DNA of 58,641 nucleotides from Rudanella lutea DSM 19387 (GTDB taxonomy: Bacteria; Bacteroidota; Bacteroidia; Cytophagales; Spirosomataceae). Positions 44,445 through 53,297 of the stretch are shown in pieces. Position numbers and translations under genes: made by a program. Within the stretch, counting starts at the first letter, position 1. Every line of letters starts with the position of its first letter. Under the pieces are notes generated by a model. That model saw only the letters and a program-made list of their open reading frames with translations, was not told where the DNA came from and ran no database searches. The DNA is taken from positions 239 to 58,879 of the forward strand of contig NZ_KB913014.1 of the NCBI RefSeq assembly GCF_000383955.1. The letters are read 5' to 3'.

Positions 44445-45503
44445 CTATTCGTCGCCTTCGTCGTTGGCAGATGGTTCGTTCAATAGGTTGGTTAGCGTGT
44501 CGGGGTCAGGCAGCACGTCGCGGTAGGCACCGGGCAGTTCTTCCGACAGCCGGTACGTCGCTACGCCCATCGGCGTGGTAACGCCCTTGAAAGCAAAGCC
44601 CACCTTGGTTTTGCTTTTAGACTTGCAGAGAATAATACCGATAGAGGGGTTTTCATCGGGCATTTTCTCGTTTTCGTCCAGCGCGTTGAGGTAGAAATTC
44701 ATCTTACCGGCATACTCCGGCTTGAACTCACCTTTTTTGAGGTCGATGGCCACCAGGCATTTCAGCACTCGGTTGTAGAACAGCAGATCGACAAAGTATT
44801 CATCGCCATCGACCAGCGTTCGGTACTGGCTGCCGACAAACGAGAACCCTTTGCCCAATCCCAGCAGAAAACGCTGAATGTTCTGCACGATGTGCCGCTC
44901 CAATACGCGCTCGTCGTTGGGGTCAACGTTCACGAAATCGAGTAGATATTCGTCGCGGAACGTCAGCAGGGCCGTTGCTTTGAGGGTTTCGGGCAGGTAC
45001 GTGGCAAACGTATTGGGCATCTGCCCGCGTGTCTGGTAAAATTTGCCGTCGATAGCAAACTCCAGCGTATCGACCGTCCACTGGTTCCGAACGGTCTCCT
45101 CCATGTAGAAGTACCGCTCGGTGAGGTCCTTGCAGCGATTGAGCAGCAGAATGTGGTGGGTGAAGCCAACGTTGAAAAACAGGTCCTCTGCTTTCACCAA
45201 TTGATCTAAATCGGTGTAGGCTTCGGCGAACTGCCGCATATTTTTGAGGTTTCGTACCGAGAAGCCTCGCAGACCCGGAAACGCTCGTTGCAAATCGGTA
45301 GAGATGTTCTGCAATACCTTAGCCCCCCAGTTTTGGGCCTCTACACGCTGGGAAAGGGCATTTCCGACCCGCCAGTATAACCACAACAATTCCCGGTTGA
45401 CAGCTTTGGCCGCCCGGTAACGGTGGGTCAGAATATTTTGCTTTAGCTCGGCAATGAACTGATTATAAACGCTCAGATCATCGGGCAGTTTGTTGTCTTG
45501 CAT
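44445..45503 (-). CDS. DUF1016 (YhcG-like) PD-(D/E)XK nuclease
   Basis: A 352-aa protein. The N-terminal helical domain (about 10-165) has AVNRELLWLYWRVGNALSQR, PGLRGFSVRNLKNMRQFAEA and DLTERYFYMEETVRNQW. The C-terminal nuclease (about 200-320) has VGSQYRTLVDGDEYFVDLLF, YNRVLKCLVAIDLKKGEFKP, EYAGKMNFYLNALDENEK and NPSIGIILCKSK. FVDLLFY ... VAIDLKKGEF supplies the D and D-x-K ligands and looks intact, unlike the relative at 22534-23448. Inserted between methylase and ATPase genes of the helicase-methylase-ATPase set. Family members are DNA nucleases associated with restriction or recombination; here it could be the effector. Confidence 0.88.
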   Translation of the reverse strand: MQDNKLPDDLSVYNQFIAELKQNILTHRYRAAKAVNRELLWLYWRVGNALSQRVEAQNWGAKVLQNISTDLQRAFPGLRGFSVRNLKNMRQFAEAYTDLDQLVKAEDLFFNVGFTHHILLLNRCKDLTERYFYMEETVRNQWTVDTLEFAIDGKFYQTRGQMPNTFATYLPETLKATALLTFRDEYLLDFVNVDPNDERVLERHIVQNIQRFLLGLGKGFSFVGSQYRTLVDGDEYFVDLLFYNRVLKCLVAIDLKKGEFKPEYAGKMNFYLNALDENEKMPDENPSIGIILCKSKSKTKVGFAFKGVTTPMGVATYRLSEELPGAYRDVLPDPDTLTNLLNEPSANDEGDE

Positions 45504-45532
45504 ATGTTTGTCAATTCAGCAGCGGGCTTTTT

Positions 45533-45563
45533 CTAATTGGGCAGTTGACAACTGCCCAATTAG
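45533..45563. promoter_or_regulatory. 31-bp perfect palindrome between two operon genes
   Basis: CTAATTGGGCAGTTG (45533-45547), one A, then the exact complement (45549-45563), in the 97-bp gap between methylase and DUF1016 genes. It may be an attenuator, RNA-processing hairpin or protein-binding site marking where the nuclease gene was added. The architecture equals the palindrome at 28733-28763. Confidence 0.55.
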
Positions 45564-45600
45564 CCAGTTCGTAACGAGAACGCACGCCCGGTGCCAATTA

Positions 45601-48600
45601 TCAGAACCCAATTTCGGCCTGCACACCTACCGAGGTAGCTTTGTGCCGGGCTTCGCGGAGCAGGCTGTCTTTGTTGCTGAGCAGACCCGACGCCTGTTTG
45701 TGGTCGTCGGTGCCTTTCAGCAGTTCTTCCAGGACGGTCAACACGCGCCAGGCGGCATCGTCGGCCGATGCGATGTGACTTTGCAGGTACGTGACCAGCG
45801 CAGCGCGGTCGCCTTTAGCGTAGAGGTGCATGGCCCGATGCGCCCGATCGATGACGGGTTGCTCCCCGTCATCGCGTAACCCCAGCCGGGCGTCGGCCGC
45901 GACGCGCTGCTGATACGTGGCCAGCGTTTGCTTGTTGCCCGCTCCAATGAGCAGGTGATTGCTAATTAGCTCGCGGGTATCGACCTGCAAGCCGACTTTG
46001 GTTAGTTTATTGACCTCGTCGAAGTCCGACTCGGTGAAGCCGTAGAGTTGCAACCAGGCCAAATAGAAGCGCGTCAGGTCGTCAGCCTCGAAGCCACGTA
46101 CGAGGCTGTTAAATGCACTTTCGCGGGCCAAAGTGAGCAGTTCGGCCACGGTGATGCCTTCCCCAGATAGCTTCTGAACGCCCTCATAGTGTCCGAATAC
46201 ACTCACGGCCTGCCCAAAGCAAGCGGTAAGGAGGTCGGATCCCCGAAAGCCGAGCTGGTATAGCAGTTCGACCTCCTCGGCCACTTTACTGCTAATCTCC
46301 CGACGAACGGTATTGTACTCGCCCACGTCAGTACGCTCCACCGGTCGGCACGACACCGTTACCGATGAGGCCAAATACGAAAGACCCGACTTTAAAGCCG
46401 ACGTTTGCTCGCTATCAATGGCCCAGCTACCGGTAATGTTCATTTGGGAGCCAAGAATGGAGTTGCAGAGTGTTGTCCAAGCCTCGGTGCTTTGGTGGGC
46501 AAACATAATGCTGACTACACCCCGTGTTTGCTGCTCAATGGCCGAGAAGATTTGCCGTAACTTCTGTTCAAAGTGGTGTTTTGCCTGGGCTACGCTGCCG
46601 CTATGATGGTGCTTTAGTGCGGTACACTCTTCTGTTTTTGGAGTCTGTGGGAAGGCGAAATTGAACGGGAATACATCCCCTAATGTCCGTTTAAGCCAAA
46701 CGTAGAAGAAGTCGGACAGGTCGGCGTAGGCAATAGCGTCATAATAAGGTGGGTCCGTAATAACCGCATCTAAGTATTTAGCCGGGAATTGACTTACATC
46801 GCCACTGGATGCATTGCGACATTCTACCGCGATGAAATTTACTGCTTCATCCTCAATGAACCGTGTCAGCCATTCAAGCTGGTTTAAGGCGCTACCTGTA
46901 CTCTCACAAAATGGTATCGATTCTGGATAGTCAAACACCATTGGGATTGCCTGACGTCCCATTGGACGCTCTAACTTCTCACCTTTAGTATGCCACACTC
47001 CGAACGTAGTGTTAGCAATGGCAATTCGATTTACCCAAATAGCAAGGTATGTCTGCAAAGAGGTAACATACTCACTGTCAAACGTATTGAGGAGTGAGAC
47101 TTTCAAATCATTCAGCTTGGAAACCACTGACAGCAGCGTGGTCAGTTGCCGGTTGGAGAACATTTGACCGTACTCGGTAAAGCCCCAAGGGCACAAGTCA
47201 AACTGCTTCGTATTGCCAACCGCCATCTGCTCCGTTGGTCGGTCGCCCAACTGCGGTTCAGGTACGTTGCTGAGCACGTTCAGTTCGGCTTCTGTAGGCT
47301 TGCGGTAATACTTCTCCGTTACCTCGGTAAATACTTCAGCTCCGCCCAGCATACGGCTTTTCTTCACCGTCCGCTCGTCAACAACGGCTAATAGCCGCTC
47401 TTTTGAATCACCTGCATTGAACTGTCGTTTCAACTCGGCGTTATCCGTCGCGTTTCCACAAACGGGACAGCGCAGATTCTTCCGGCTCTGTACGAACCCT
47501 TCATCCCGGGAGGTGCCCTCTTTGACTACAAAATCAATGTAGCCATCTTCTATGTCCGGCTTTAGGTGAACCTTCTTCTCTGGCTTATCACAGAGGTAAA
47601 AGCCTTTCAGCAACGGCACCTCGGCCCGGCAGCTTGGGTTAGCACAGGTAGCGGTTCTGGCCCAATAGTAGGCAATGGGCCGTTTGCCCTCCCTGTTCTT
47701 CGGGTACAAGTGGCCTACTTCGGCTTCAGTCATGGCCAGCAGCTTGCGGGCGTAGTAGTCCACGTCGAAGCTAAGCCGGTTCGTGACTGTCACGTGGGTG
47801 CAGGTGTCGGCGAACAACTGCGCTTTCCGGCTTTGCAACTCGGCCCACGAGCCAACGGTCAGCGTGGTGTCGGTCGTGATGGCATCGCCTGCTTTAATGC
47901 CCGATTTGTCGGTCGGATAAAGCCGCAAAAACTCAGCTTTCGAGTAGGTAATGGGCTTACCAAAGCGCTGCGGAAACTCCAGAGACCCCCGCTGAATGAC
48001 GTGGGCTACGGGGTTGATGTCATTACCAAAAGTGCGGCACCCCAGCCGGGCCGCTTCGAGCGGGATGGCCCCACCACCCGCAAACGGATCAAAAACGCGT
48101 GGCATCCGGTCCAGAAACGCATCGATGGCTGTTTGCAGCGCGGCCTGCTTTTGAGCCACCTCTTCGCCCGGAACGTGCCGGTCGGGTGTTTGGTAGAGGG
48201 CTTTTTCGGCCCCGCGCACGTCATCCAGCAGCCGGTCAAACTCATCCGAGAGCCTAGCAAAGTCCGAATTCGTTCCATGTTGGGCGTTATGGGCCACGAA
48301 GATGAGTTTGCGGGCTTTGTTGAGCAGGGTTGGGTTTCGGCGTGTTTCCCATTTCACCAGTGAGTAGTCGGACAACAATTTACCTGCTGCCGGATCGGGT
48401 TTGCCCAACATGGCATTCTCGGTGTAGGCATCCGAGTATTTACCGATGAACATCAGCAGCCGGTTGCGCAGCGTGTCGGCCATCGGGTCGTGGGCCGACG
48501 TGTACGGAATATCGTCGTAGGGTTTGTATGGGTCACGCCCGTCGTCTTGCCTCCCGAGCAGTTGCCGGACAGCCTCTTGGAAAACAGGCGGGCAAGCCGG

Positions 48601-48780
48601 ATCATCAGGGTCAGGCACGAGTGAGGCAAACACTACAGCCCGGCAAACCGGCAGCGGCCGCCGTGCCCACCAGAGGTGCAGCGTACTGATATGGCCGTGC
48701 CGAATGGATTTATCGCGCACCGATTCGGCAGATACCTCCCGAATCGGCATTACTACTTCAATGAGTTTTTTGGCAATCAT
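45601..48780 (-). CDS. DUF1156 DNA methyltransferase
   Basis: A 1059-aa protein from ATG 48780; a TTG start at 48825 would add 15 unconserved residues. It begins MIAKKLIEVVMPIREVSAES with DKSIRHGHISTLHLWWARRP, the DUF1156 hallmark. SAM-binding motif I is FDPFAGGGAIPLEAARLG (about 205). Two Cys pairs suggest a zinc ribbon (TCANPSCRAEVPLLKGFYLC, RCPVCGNATD). The catalytic motif is AVITDPPYYDAIAYADLSDF (about 685-705), i.e. DPPY of an adenine or cytosine-N4 amino-methylase. Its length and composition match COG1743 methylases, which usually have DUF499 and helicase partners, as here. It likely marks self DNA. Confidence 0.9.
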   Translation of the reverse strand: MIAKKLIEVVMPIREVSAESVRDKSIRHGHISTLHLWWARRPLPVCRAVVFASLVPDPDDPACPPVFQEAVRQLLGRQDDGRDPYKPYDDIPYTSAHDPMADTLRNRLLMFIGKYSDAYTENAMLGKPDPAAGKLLSDYSLVKWETRRNPTLLNKARKLIFVAHNAQHGTNSDFARLSDEFDRLLDDVRGAEKALYQTPDRHVPGEEVAQKQAALQTAIDAFLDRMPRVFDPFAGGGAIPLEAARLGCRTFGNDINPVAHVIQRGSLEFPQRFGKPITYSKAEFLRLYPTDKSGIKAGDAITTDTTLTVGSWAELQSRKAQLFADTCTHVTVTNRLSFDVDYYARKLLAMTEAEVGHLYPKNREGKRPIAYYWARTATCANPSCRAEVPLLKGFYLCDKPEKKVHLKPDIEDGYIDFVVKEGTSRDEGFVQSRKNLRCPVCGNATDNAELKRQFNAGDSKERLLAVVDERTVKKSRMLGGAEVFTEVTEKYYRKPTEAELNVLSNVPEPQLGDRPTEQMAVGNTKQFDLCPWGFTEYGQMFSNRQLTTLLSVVSKLNDLKVSLLNTFDSEYVTSLQTYLAIWVNRIAIANTTFGVWHTKGEKLERPMGRQAIPMVFDYPESIPFCESTGSALNQLEWLTRFIEDEAVNFIAVECRNASSGDVSQFPAKYLDAVITDPPYYDAIAYADLSDFFYVWLKRTLGDVFPFNFAFPQTPKTEECTALKHHHSGSVAQAKHHFEQKLRQIFSAIEQQTRGVVSIMFAHQSTEAWTTLCNSILGSQMNITGSWAIDSEQTSALKSGLSYLASSVTVSCRPVERTDVGEYNTVRREISSKVAEEVELLYQLGFRGSDLLTACFGQAVSVFGHYEGVQKLSGEGITVAELLTLARESAFNSLVRGFEADDLTRFYLAWLQLYGFTESDFDEVNKLTKVGLQVDTRELISNHLLIGAGNKQTLATYQQRVAADARLGLRDDGEQPVIDRAHRAMHLYAKGDRAALVTYLQSHIASADDAAWRVLTVLEELLKGTDDHKQASGLLSNKDSLLREARHKATSVGVQAEIGF

Positions 48781-48972
48781 GGATGGTGTTTTGGGTTGGA
48801 TAGAAGCCCATAGAGCTTCGGTCAACGACGGGATGTACGCCGGTTTTGATACCCGCTAAATGGTGCAAGATACTAAAAAATAACGCCTTACTTGAGGGTA
48901 ATTCGTTGACAAAAATGGTTATCTTTAACCATGATAGGGTTAGCGCGTTCGTAGTCAGTGGTTGACCCGCGT

Positions 48973-49155
48973 ATGAAAACCTCCACCTCTTTATACCCCG
49001 AAGCGACCAAAACCTACCACGTGTTCGGTAACTTGCTCAGCCGGGCCGAAATGGCTCAGCACACCCCGATAGCAAACTTGCGGAAGACAGGCAACGCCAC
49101 GCTCCTGCTGACGGCAGGTACGTTGACGAGGAAATCCAGGTTGATTGTTTTCTAA
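48973..49155 (+). CDS. Small hypothetical protein, 60 aa
   Basis: An ATG frame between the divergent methylase and TIR-STAND genes: MKTSTSLYPEATKTYHVFGN, LLSRAEMAQHTPIANLRKTG, NATLLLTAGTLTRKSRLIVF. I recognise no domain. It stops 44 bp before the next start and could be a leader peptide, a remnant or chance. A promoter for the downstream gene may overlap it. Confidence 0.3.
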   Translation: MKTSTSLYPEATKTYHVFGNLLSRAEMAQHTPIANLRKTGNATLLLTAGTLTRKSRLIVF

Positions 49156-49199
49156 GAAGGATTACAGTAAAATTTTTGAGAGTAAGAACTAAGTAAATT

Positions 49200-52100
49200 A
49201 TGCAGTACAAAATTTTCTTCTCGTGGCAGTCAGATACTGATCCCAAATTCAATAAGTACCTGATCCAAGAGGCTATAAAAGAAGCGATCAAGCAGATCAA
49301 TCATAACTCAAAAGAAAATTTTTTGGTTATCGAAGCTGACCGAGCTGATAACCCTAACCAAGCCGGATCTTCCAATATTGTCCGCTCGATTGAGAATAAA
49401 ATCGCTGATTGCCAAATATTTATAGCAGACCTCACATTTGTTAGTCAGTACGATACGTATGAAACAGAGCAGGTTAATTCGCGTAGGAAGGCGGGCATCA
49501 ATAACAACGTCGCTATTGAGTTAGGACAAGCCAAAGCGCTCTTGAGCCAAGGGCAAAGAGTCCCCGACCAGCGTATCATCAAAGTAATGAATGAGGCTTA
49601 CGGAAGGCCCAGCCAAGATCTGCCCTTTCCATTCGATATAGCGCAGGATCGCAATCCTATTTTATTTGAAGCGGGGCCTCATAGTGATCTCAACAGCATA
49701 AAGCAAGAATTAGCAAAGAGCCTGAAAAGTGCCATAAGAAACATACTGGCACAGCATGAGACGCTGCGTAAGGAGCGATTTTATCCGCTACAAACATTTT
49801 CGGATTGGACGTCCTACGTCCAGCCATTCGTACCGTTTGTTGAGACGGCTACTTACTCCGAACTACTTCAATTAATACAAACGGCCTTGGGGCCTGGACA
49901 GATCATTCGGTTATCAGGTAGGTCAGGGGGCGGGAAGTCACGGATGGTGTTTGAAGCAATAAGAGCAGCTTCAGCGAACCAACAAACAATGCCAGTGAAT
50001 CAGGCTGTATTGTATTATGATAGTCGGGCAGAAAATGTACCCCATATTATTGATCGCGTAGACTATCTGACAGCAACTAAAGAACGGTTTGTTTTCGTAA
50101 TCGACAACGTACCCATAAACATTCACCGAAACCTCGTCAGATTAATTACTCGAACAGGTTGCCAATCATCGCTCATCAGCATTTCTCTAACCATAGATGA
50201 AAAGAACATCATAGATGAACATGTGAGGCAACTTTCGCTGACAGATAGTGAGAATTGGGAGGTTTGTCAGGAGATATTGAGCCACCGTTTTCCTTTTGCC
50301 CACGCTTTGGATATACGGCGAACTGTTGAGCAGATAGATGCTTTACCGGCGATGGCTGTCGTATTGGCACGAGGTCAGGAACTCAAAGCACATACAGTAA
50401 CGAGCCTTGCCAACAGTAATTTGGTTGAGCGATTGTTTGAATCGTTGAAGATGACAGAGGAACAACAGGCCATTTTGCAATCGCTCTCCCTATTCTCCGA
50501 AATCGGTTTTGAACGCGAACGAGCCGATGAGGCCAAATGGCTTGTTAATTGCGAGTTGTTATGCACATTGGAAGGCTCAGAAATGCTGCGTTGGAAGAAG
50601 TTTGCTAACACTGTTGACGTTTTCAAGAAACAAGGTATAGTTAGAGTCATAGGCCGGAATATATCAATCTTTCCACAACCACTTGCTATACGGCTGGCTT
50701 CTGATTGGTGGGAGACGGCTCGAAAGGAGGATATGGTAGGGGTTTTAAATGCTCTGGCAGAACGCCCCAAACTACGTTCTAACCTGCTCCAACGTCTCAA
50801 GTTTCTAGGAAACAATAGCACGCTTCAGCAGGTAATAAGCCAATTATGTGGTGATGGCGGCTTCTTTTCGGTTGAAAACGTGCTACATCCTGATGGTGCA
50901 TTGCTCATTAGGTTTTTTGCCGTCATTAGTCCTAGGTCGGTAGCAGAGTGTATGAGTCGCTTACTGCTGAACGTGCCTGATGAACAGTTGGAAAATGCGG
51001 ACGCTGCGCGATGGGATTTGACATATACCCTGCGGCATCTCTGTCACTTTCGCTCGTCTTTCGTAGATTCAACTCGACTTTTGTTTAGGTTGGCATCTAC
51101 TGAGCCAACTAATTGCTCAAGTAGCCTAAAAGATACGTTATTGCAATTATTTTTCACATATTTGTCGGGTACAGAAACATCCTTTTCAGAACGCTTATCC
51201 GTCCTGCAATGGGCTTTCGACCAGTCTAAACCTGCTCTCACCAAACTTGCAGTAAATGCCTGTCGTGCGGCGTTGGCTACCGAGGGAATTACCAGACAAA
51301 TCGATACTGATGAAGAGTTGAGTATTTGGCAGGAGTTTAAGCCAACTCGCTCAGAAGTTCAGACTTACTGGCAGGCAGTCATTGCCCTGCTCGAACAAGT
51401 CGCCGTTTCAGGAGCTAGTAGTAGTGCCGAGGCCGTTAGTATCCTGATCCATTCTTTGAGAGGGTTATCTTCAAAAGGAGAAGCTGGGCTATTGATCCCC
51501 GCCCTTAATCGGCTGACTGAAACCTACGGTAAAGAGGAACTACGGTCAAGTACCAAATGGGCATTGGATAGGGGGTATTTAAACCCAGAGGAGAGAGAAG
51601 TTTTAGTTCAGATGGTGGCGAAAACGGAGCCGGTCAGCTTACAAGATAAACTGCGCGTTTATCTGTATAGTTATGTAGACCCGTCTGACCGCCGTAGTTT
51701 GGGTGACGATGGTCTGCGGGAGCGATCAATAAAACTGATACCTGATCTTATTCAGCGTCGAGAGCTTTGGGAGGAAACTGCCAGACATCTGCTGACGGCG
51801 CAACACCCATACTTCGTTTCGATGTTTACGGAAGCTTTGGCTGCGCAACTAACTGAGCAAGAGCGATGGGAATTCAGCACGTATTGGTTAAACTATCTGC
51901 GTAGTTCATCAGAAGAAAAAGTTTGGGTGCAGCCTATTTGCAACTTTATCAATAGTGCGGGTGAAGAGTTTACTACGACCTTTCTAGATACCCTTTTAGA
52001 AGATGAACGCTTGCTGAATGTGGCATTCGAGTTAGTCCCAATCGCAACCACGCAACCACGGTATCTCAATGCACTCCTATCAATTATTCAGGCGGGTCAA

Positions 52101-53036
52101 AGGTCGGTTGAAGGGCTGGGTACGTTAATGTATAGCAGGTTGCTGTGCAAAAATGACACTGCAACCGTCGTAAATTTTCTCAAAAAGGTCGCTAAACTTG
52201 GCTCAGAAGGGCTTTGGATGGCCTTGGCTCTGAGCCAGAATTATATTCTAGATGCAAACGACGATGACGTTAAGCGACAGAACCGACGGGCTAAACTCGA
52301 TGACTGTATCCAACAGTGGGTGTTTGATCAGACCTTGTTGGAAACGATTGGAAACAGCGATCAGGTACACATCTGGATGAGTGAACTGGCACGGGTAGCA
52401 GATGGGGATGAATCTGCCGAAACAGCCCTTACCTGTTTGAGCCAATTTGTGCGTTACCTACGGCATCAGGAAGACAGCTACAATAGCGACATTGGGTATG
52501 ATGGATATCGCTTGCTAAGTGTATTGTTTCAAAAGCACTTTTCGGAAGTCTGGCCTGTGTTCGGTGAGCTATTAGCAGATGATACTCAATTTTATAGAGT
52601 TAAAAGGCTGTTAGGCTCACAAACGCATATATACGGTGGAGTAGAAGGGCCGCTCTTTGAAGCTGGCAATCTGGATATCCTATTGGAGTGGTGTAAGACC
52701 CAGCAGACTGAAACAGTAAGGCGTTTCGTCGGTATGTTACCAATCACAGACAAAACTTACGCCCCAGCGACAGAATGGCATCCATTCACGTATCAGATGA
52801 TAAACTCATATGGAGCAAAAGAATGGTTTCAAATAGAAATTGATAGACTTCTGTCCGCATACAGTATTATTGGTTCGGCAGAGCCGTATTTACAATCGAG
52901 GTTGGAACTCTATGAGAAATTAGGGCAGCATACATCGGTCGGGGTAAGTAGTTGGGCAAAGAAACAAGCTGTATATTACAGAGGTAGGATTCAGTCAGAA
53001 AAAGACTGGGCAGATGAGGGTTTCCCGTTTGAATGA
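49200..53036 (+). CDS. TIR-like/STAND NTPase protein with helical tail (defence candidate)
   Basis: A 1278-aa protein. Residues 3-165 form a TIR-like Rossmann domain: KIFFSWQSDTDPKFNKYLIQ, EADRADNPNQAGSSNIVRSI, ENKIADCQIFIADLTFVSQY and GINNNVAIELGQAKALLSQG, with a conserved Glu in the NVAIELG helix. A P-loop follows at 240-247 (GRSGGGKS), then Walker B RFVFVIDNVP (D302) and further STAND-like segments to about 480. The rest is a long alpha-helical repeat region without clear family. TIR plus STAND plus helical repeats is the layout of phage-sensing NAD-degrading proteins (Avs-like or antiviral TIR-NTPases). It lies antiparallel inside the helicase-methylase operon. Confidence 0.75.
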   Translation: MQYKIFFSWQSDTDPKFNKYLIQEAIKEAIKQINHNSKENFLVIEADRADNPNQAGSSNIVRSIENKIADCQIFIADLTFVSQYDTYETEQVNSRRKAGINNNVAIELGQAKALLSQGQRVPDQRIIKVMNEAYGRPSQDLPFPFDIAQDRNPILFEAGPHSDLNSIKQELAKSLKSAIRNILAQHETLRKERFYPLQTFSDWTSYVQPFVPFVETATYSELLQLIQTALGPGQIIRLSGRSGGGKSRMVFEAIRAASANQQTMPVNQAVLYYDSRAENVPHIIDRVDYLTATKERFVFVIDNVPINIHRNLVRLITRTGCQSSLISISLTIDEKNIIDEHVRQLSLTDSENWEVCQEILSHRFPFAHALDIRRTVEQIDALPAMAVVLARGQELKAHTVTSLANSNLVERLFESLKMTEEQQAILQSLSLFSEIGFERERADEAKWLVNCELLCTLEGSEMLRWKKFANTVDVFKKQGIVRVIGRNISIFPQPLAIRLASDWWETARKEDMVGVLNALAERPKLRSNLLQRLKFLGNNSTLQQVISQLCGDGGFFSVENVLHPDGALLIRFFAVISPRSVAECMSRLLLNVPDEQLENADAARWDLTYTLRHLCHFRSSFVDSTRLLFRLASTEPTNCSSSLKDTLLQLFFTYLSGTETSFSERLSVLQWAFDQSKPALTKLAVNACRAALATEGITRQIDTDEELSIWQEFKPTRSEVQTYWQAVIALLEQVAVSGASSSAEAVSILIHSLRGLSSKGEAGLLIPALNRLTETYGKEELRSSTKWALDRGYLNPEEREVLVQMVAKTEPVSLQDKLRVYLYSYVDPSDRRSLGDDGLRERSIKLIPDLIQRRELWEETARHLLTAQHPYFVSMFTEALAAQLTEQERWEFSTYWLNYLRSSSEEKVWVQPICNFINSAGEEFTTTFLDTLLEDERLLNVAFELVPIATTQPRYLNALLSIIQAGQRSVEGLGTLMYSRLLCKNDTATVVNFLKKVAKLGSEGLWMALALSQNYILDANDDDVKRQNRRAKLDDCIQQWVFDQTLLETIGNSDQVHIWMSELARVADGDESAETALTCLSQFVRYLRHQEDSYNSDIGYDGYRLLSVLFQKHFSEVWPVFGELLADDTQFYRVKRLLGSQTHIYGGVEGPLFEAGNLDILLEWCKTQQTETVRRFVGMLPITDKTYAPATEWHPFTYQMINSYGAKEWFQIEIDRLLSAYSIIGSAEPYLQSRLELYEKLGQHTSVGVSSWAKKQAVYYRGRIQSEKDWADEGFPFE

Positions 53037-53297
53037 TCATCATTGTCGGGCTTTCTGCATTGCTCTATTATCGACTTAAAAATGAAAGTGCCGCCCGTCG
53101 CAGAGTTCGACTTCGAGGACTTTGAGGTCGGCTAGGCGGCGTAGATGGCCTTCAGTTTGGTGTTGGCTTTGAAGCTAGATGTAAGATGGTCCAAGTTTGC
53201 CGGACAGTCTAAGTTAACGTGAGCTGTAGATAGAAAATCAGTTAACCTGCTGATTATAAGAGCACCCCCGCCCTTTTTCGCAATAGTAACCGACTAA
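53037..53297. other. Spacer between convergent genes
   Basis: No full gene. On the minus strand a short stretch (about 53150-53080) reads RRLADLKVLEVELCDGRHFHF before a stop, possibly the tail of a lost gene. Nothing else recognised. Confidence 0.35.

Noticed and set aside
47566-48363. 265-codon plus-strand ORF inside the methylase gene
   Set aside because: Antisense shadow; the minus-strand frame carries the DUF1156 and SAM-binding motifs.
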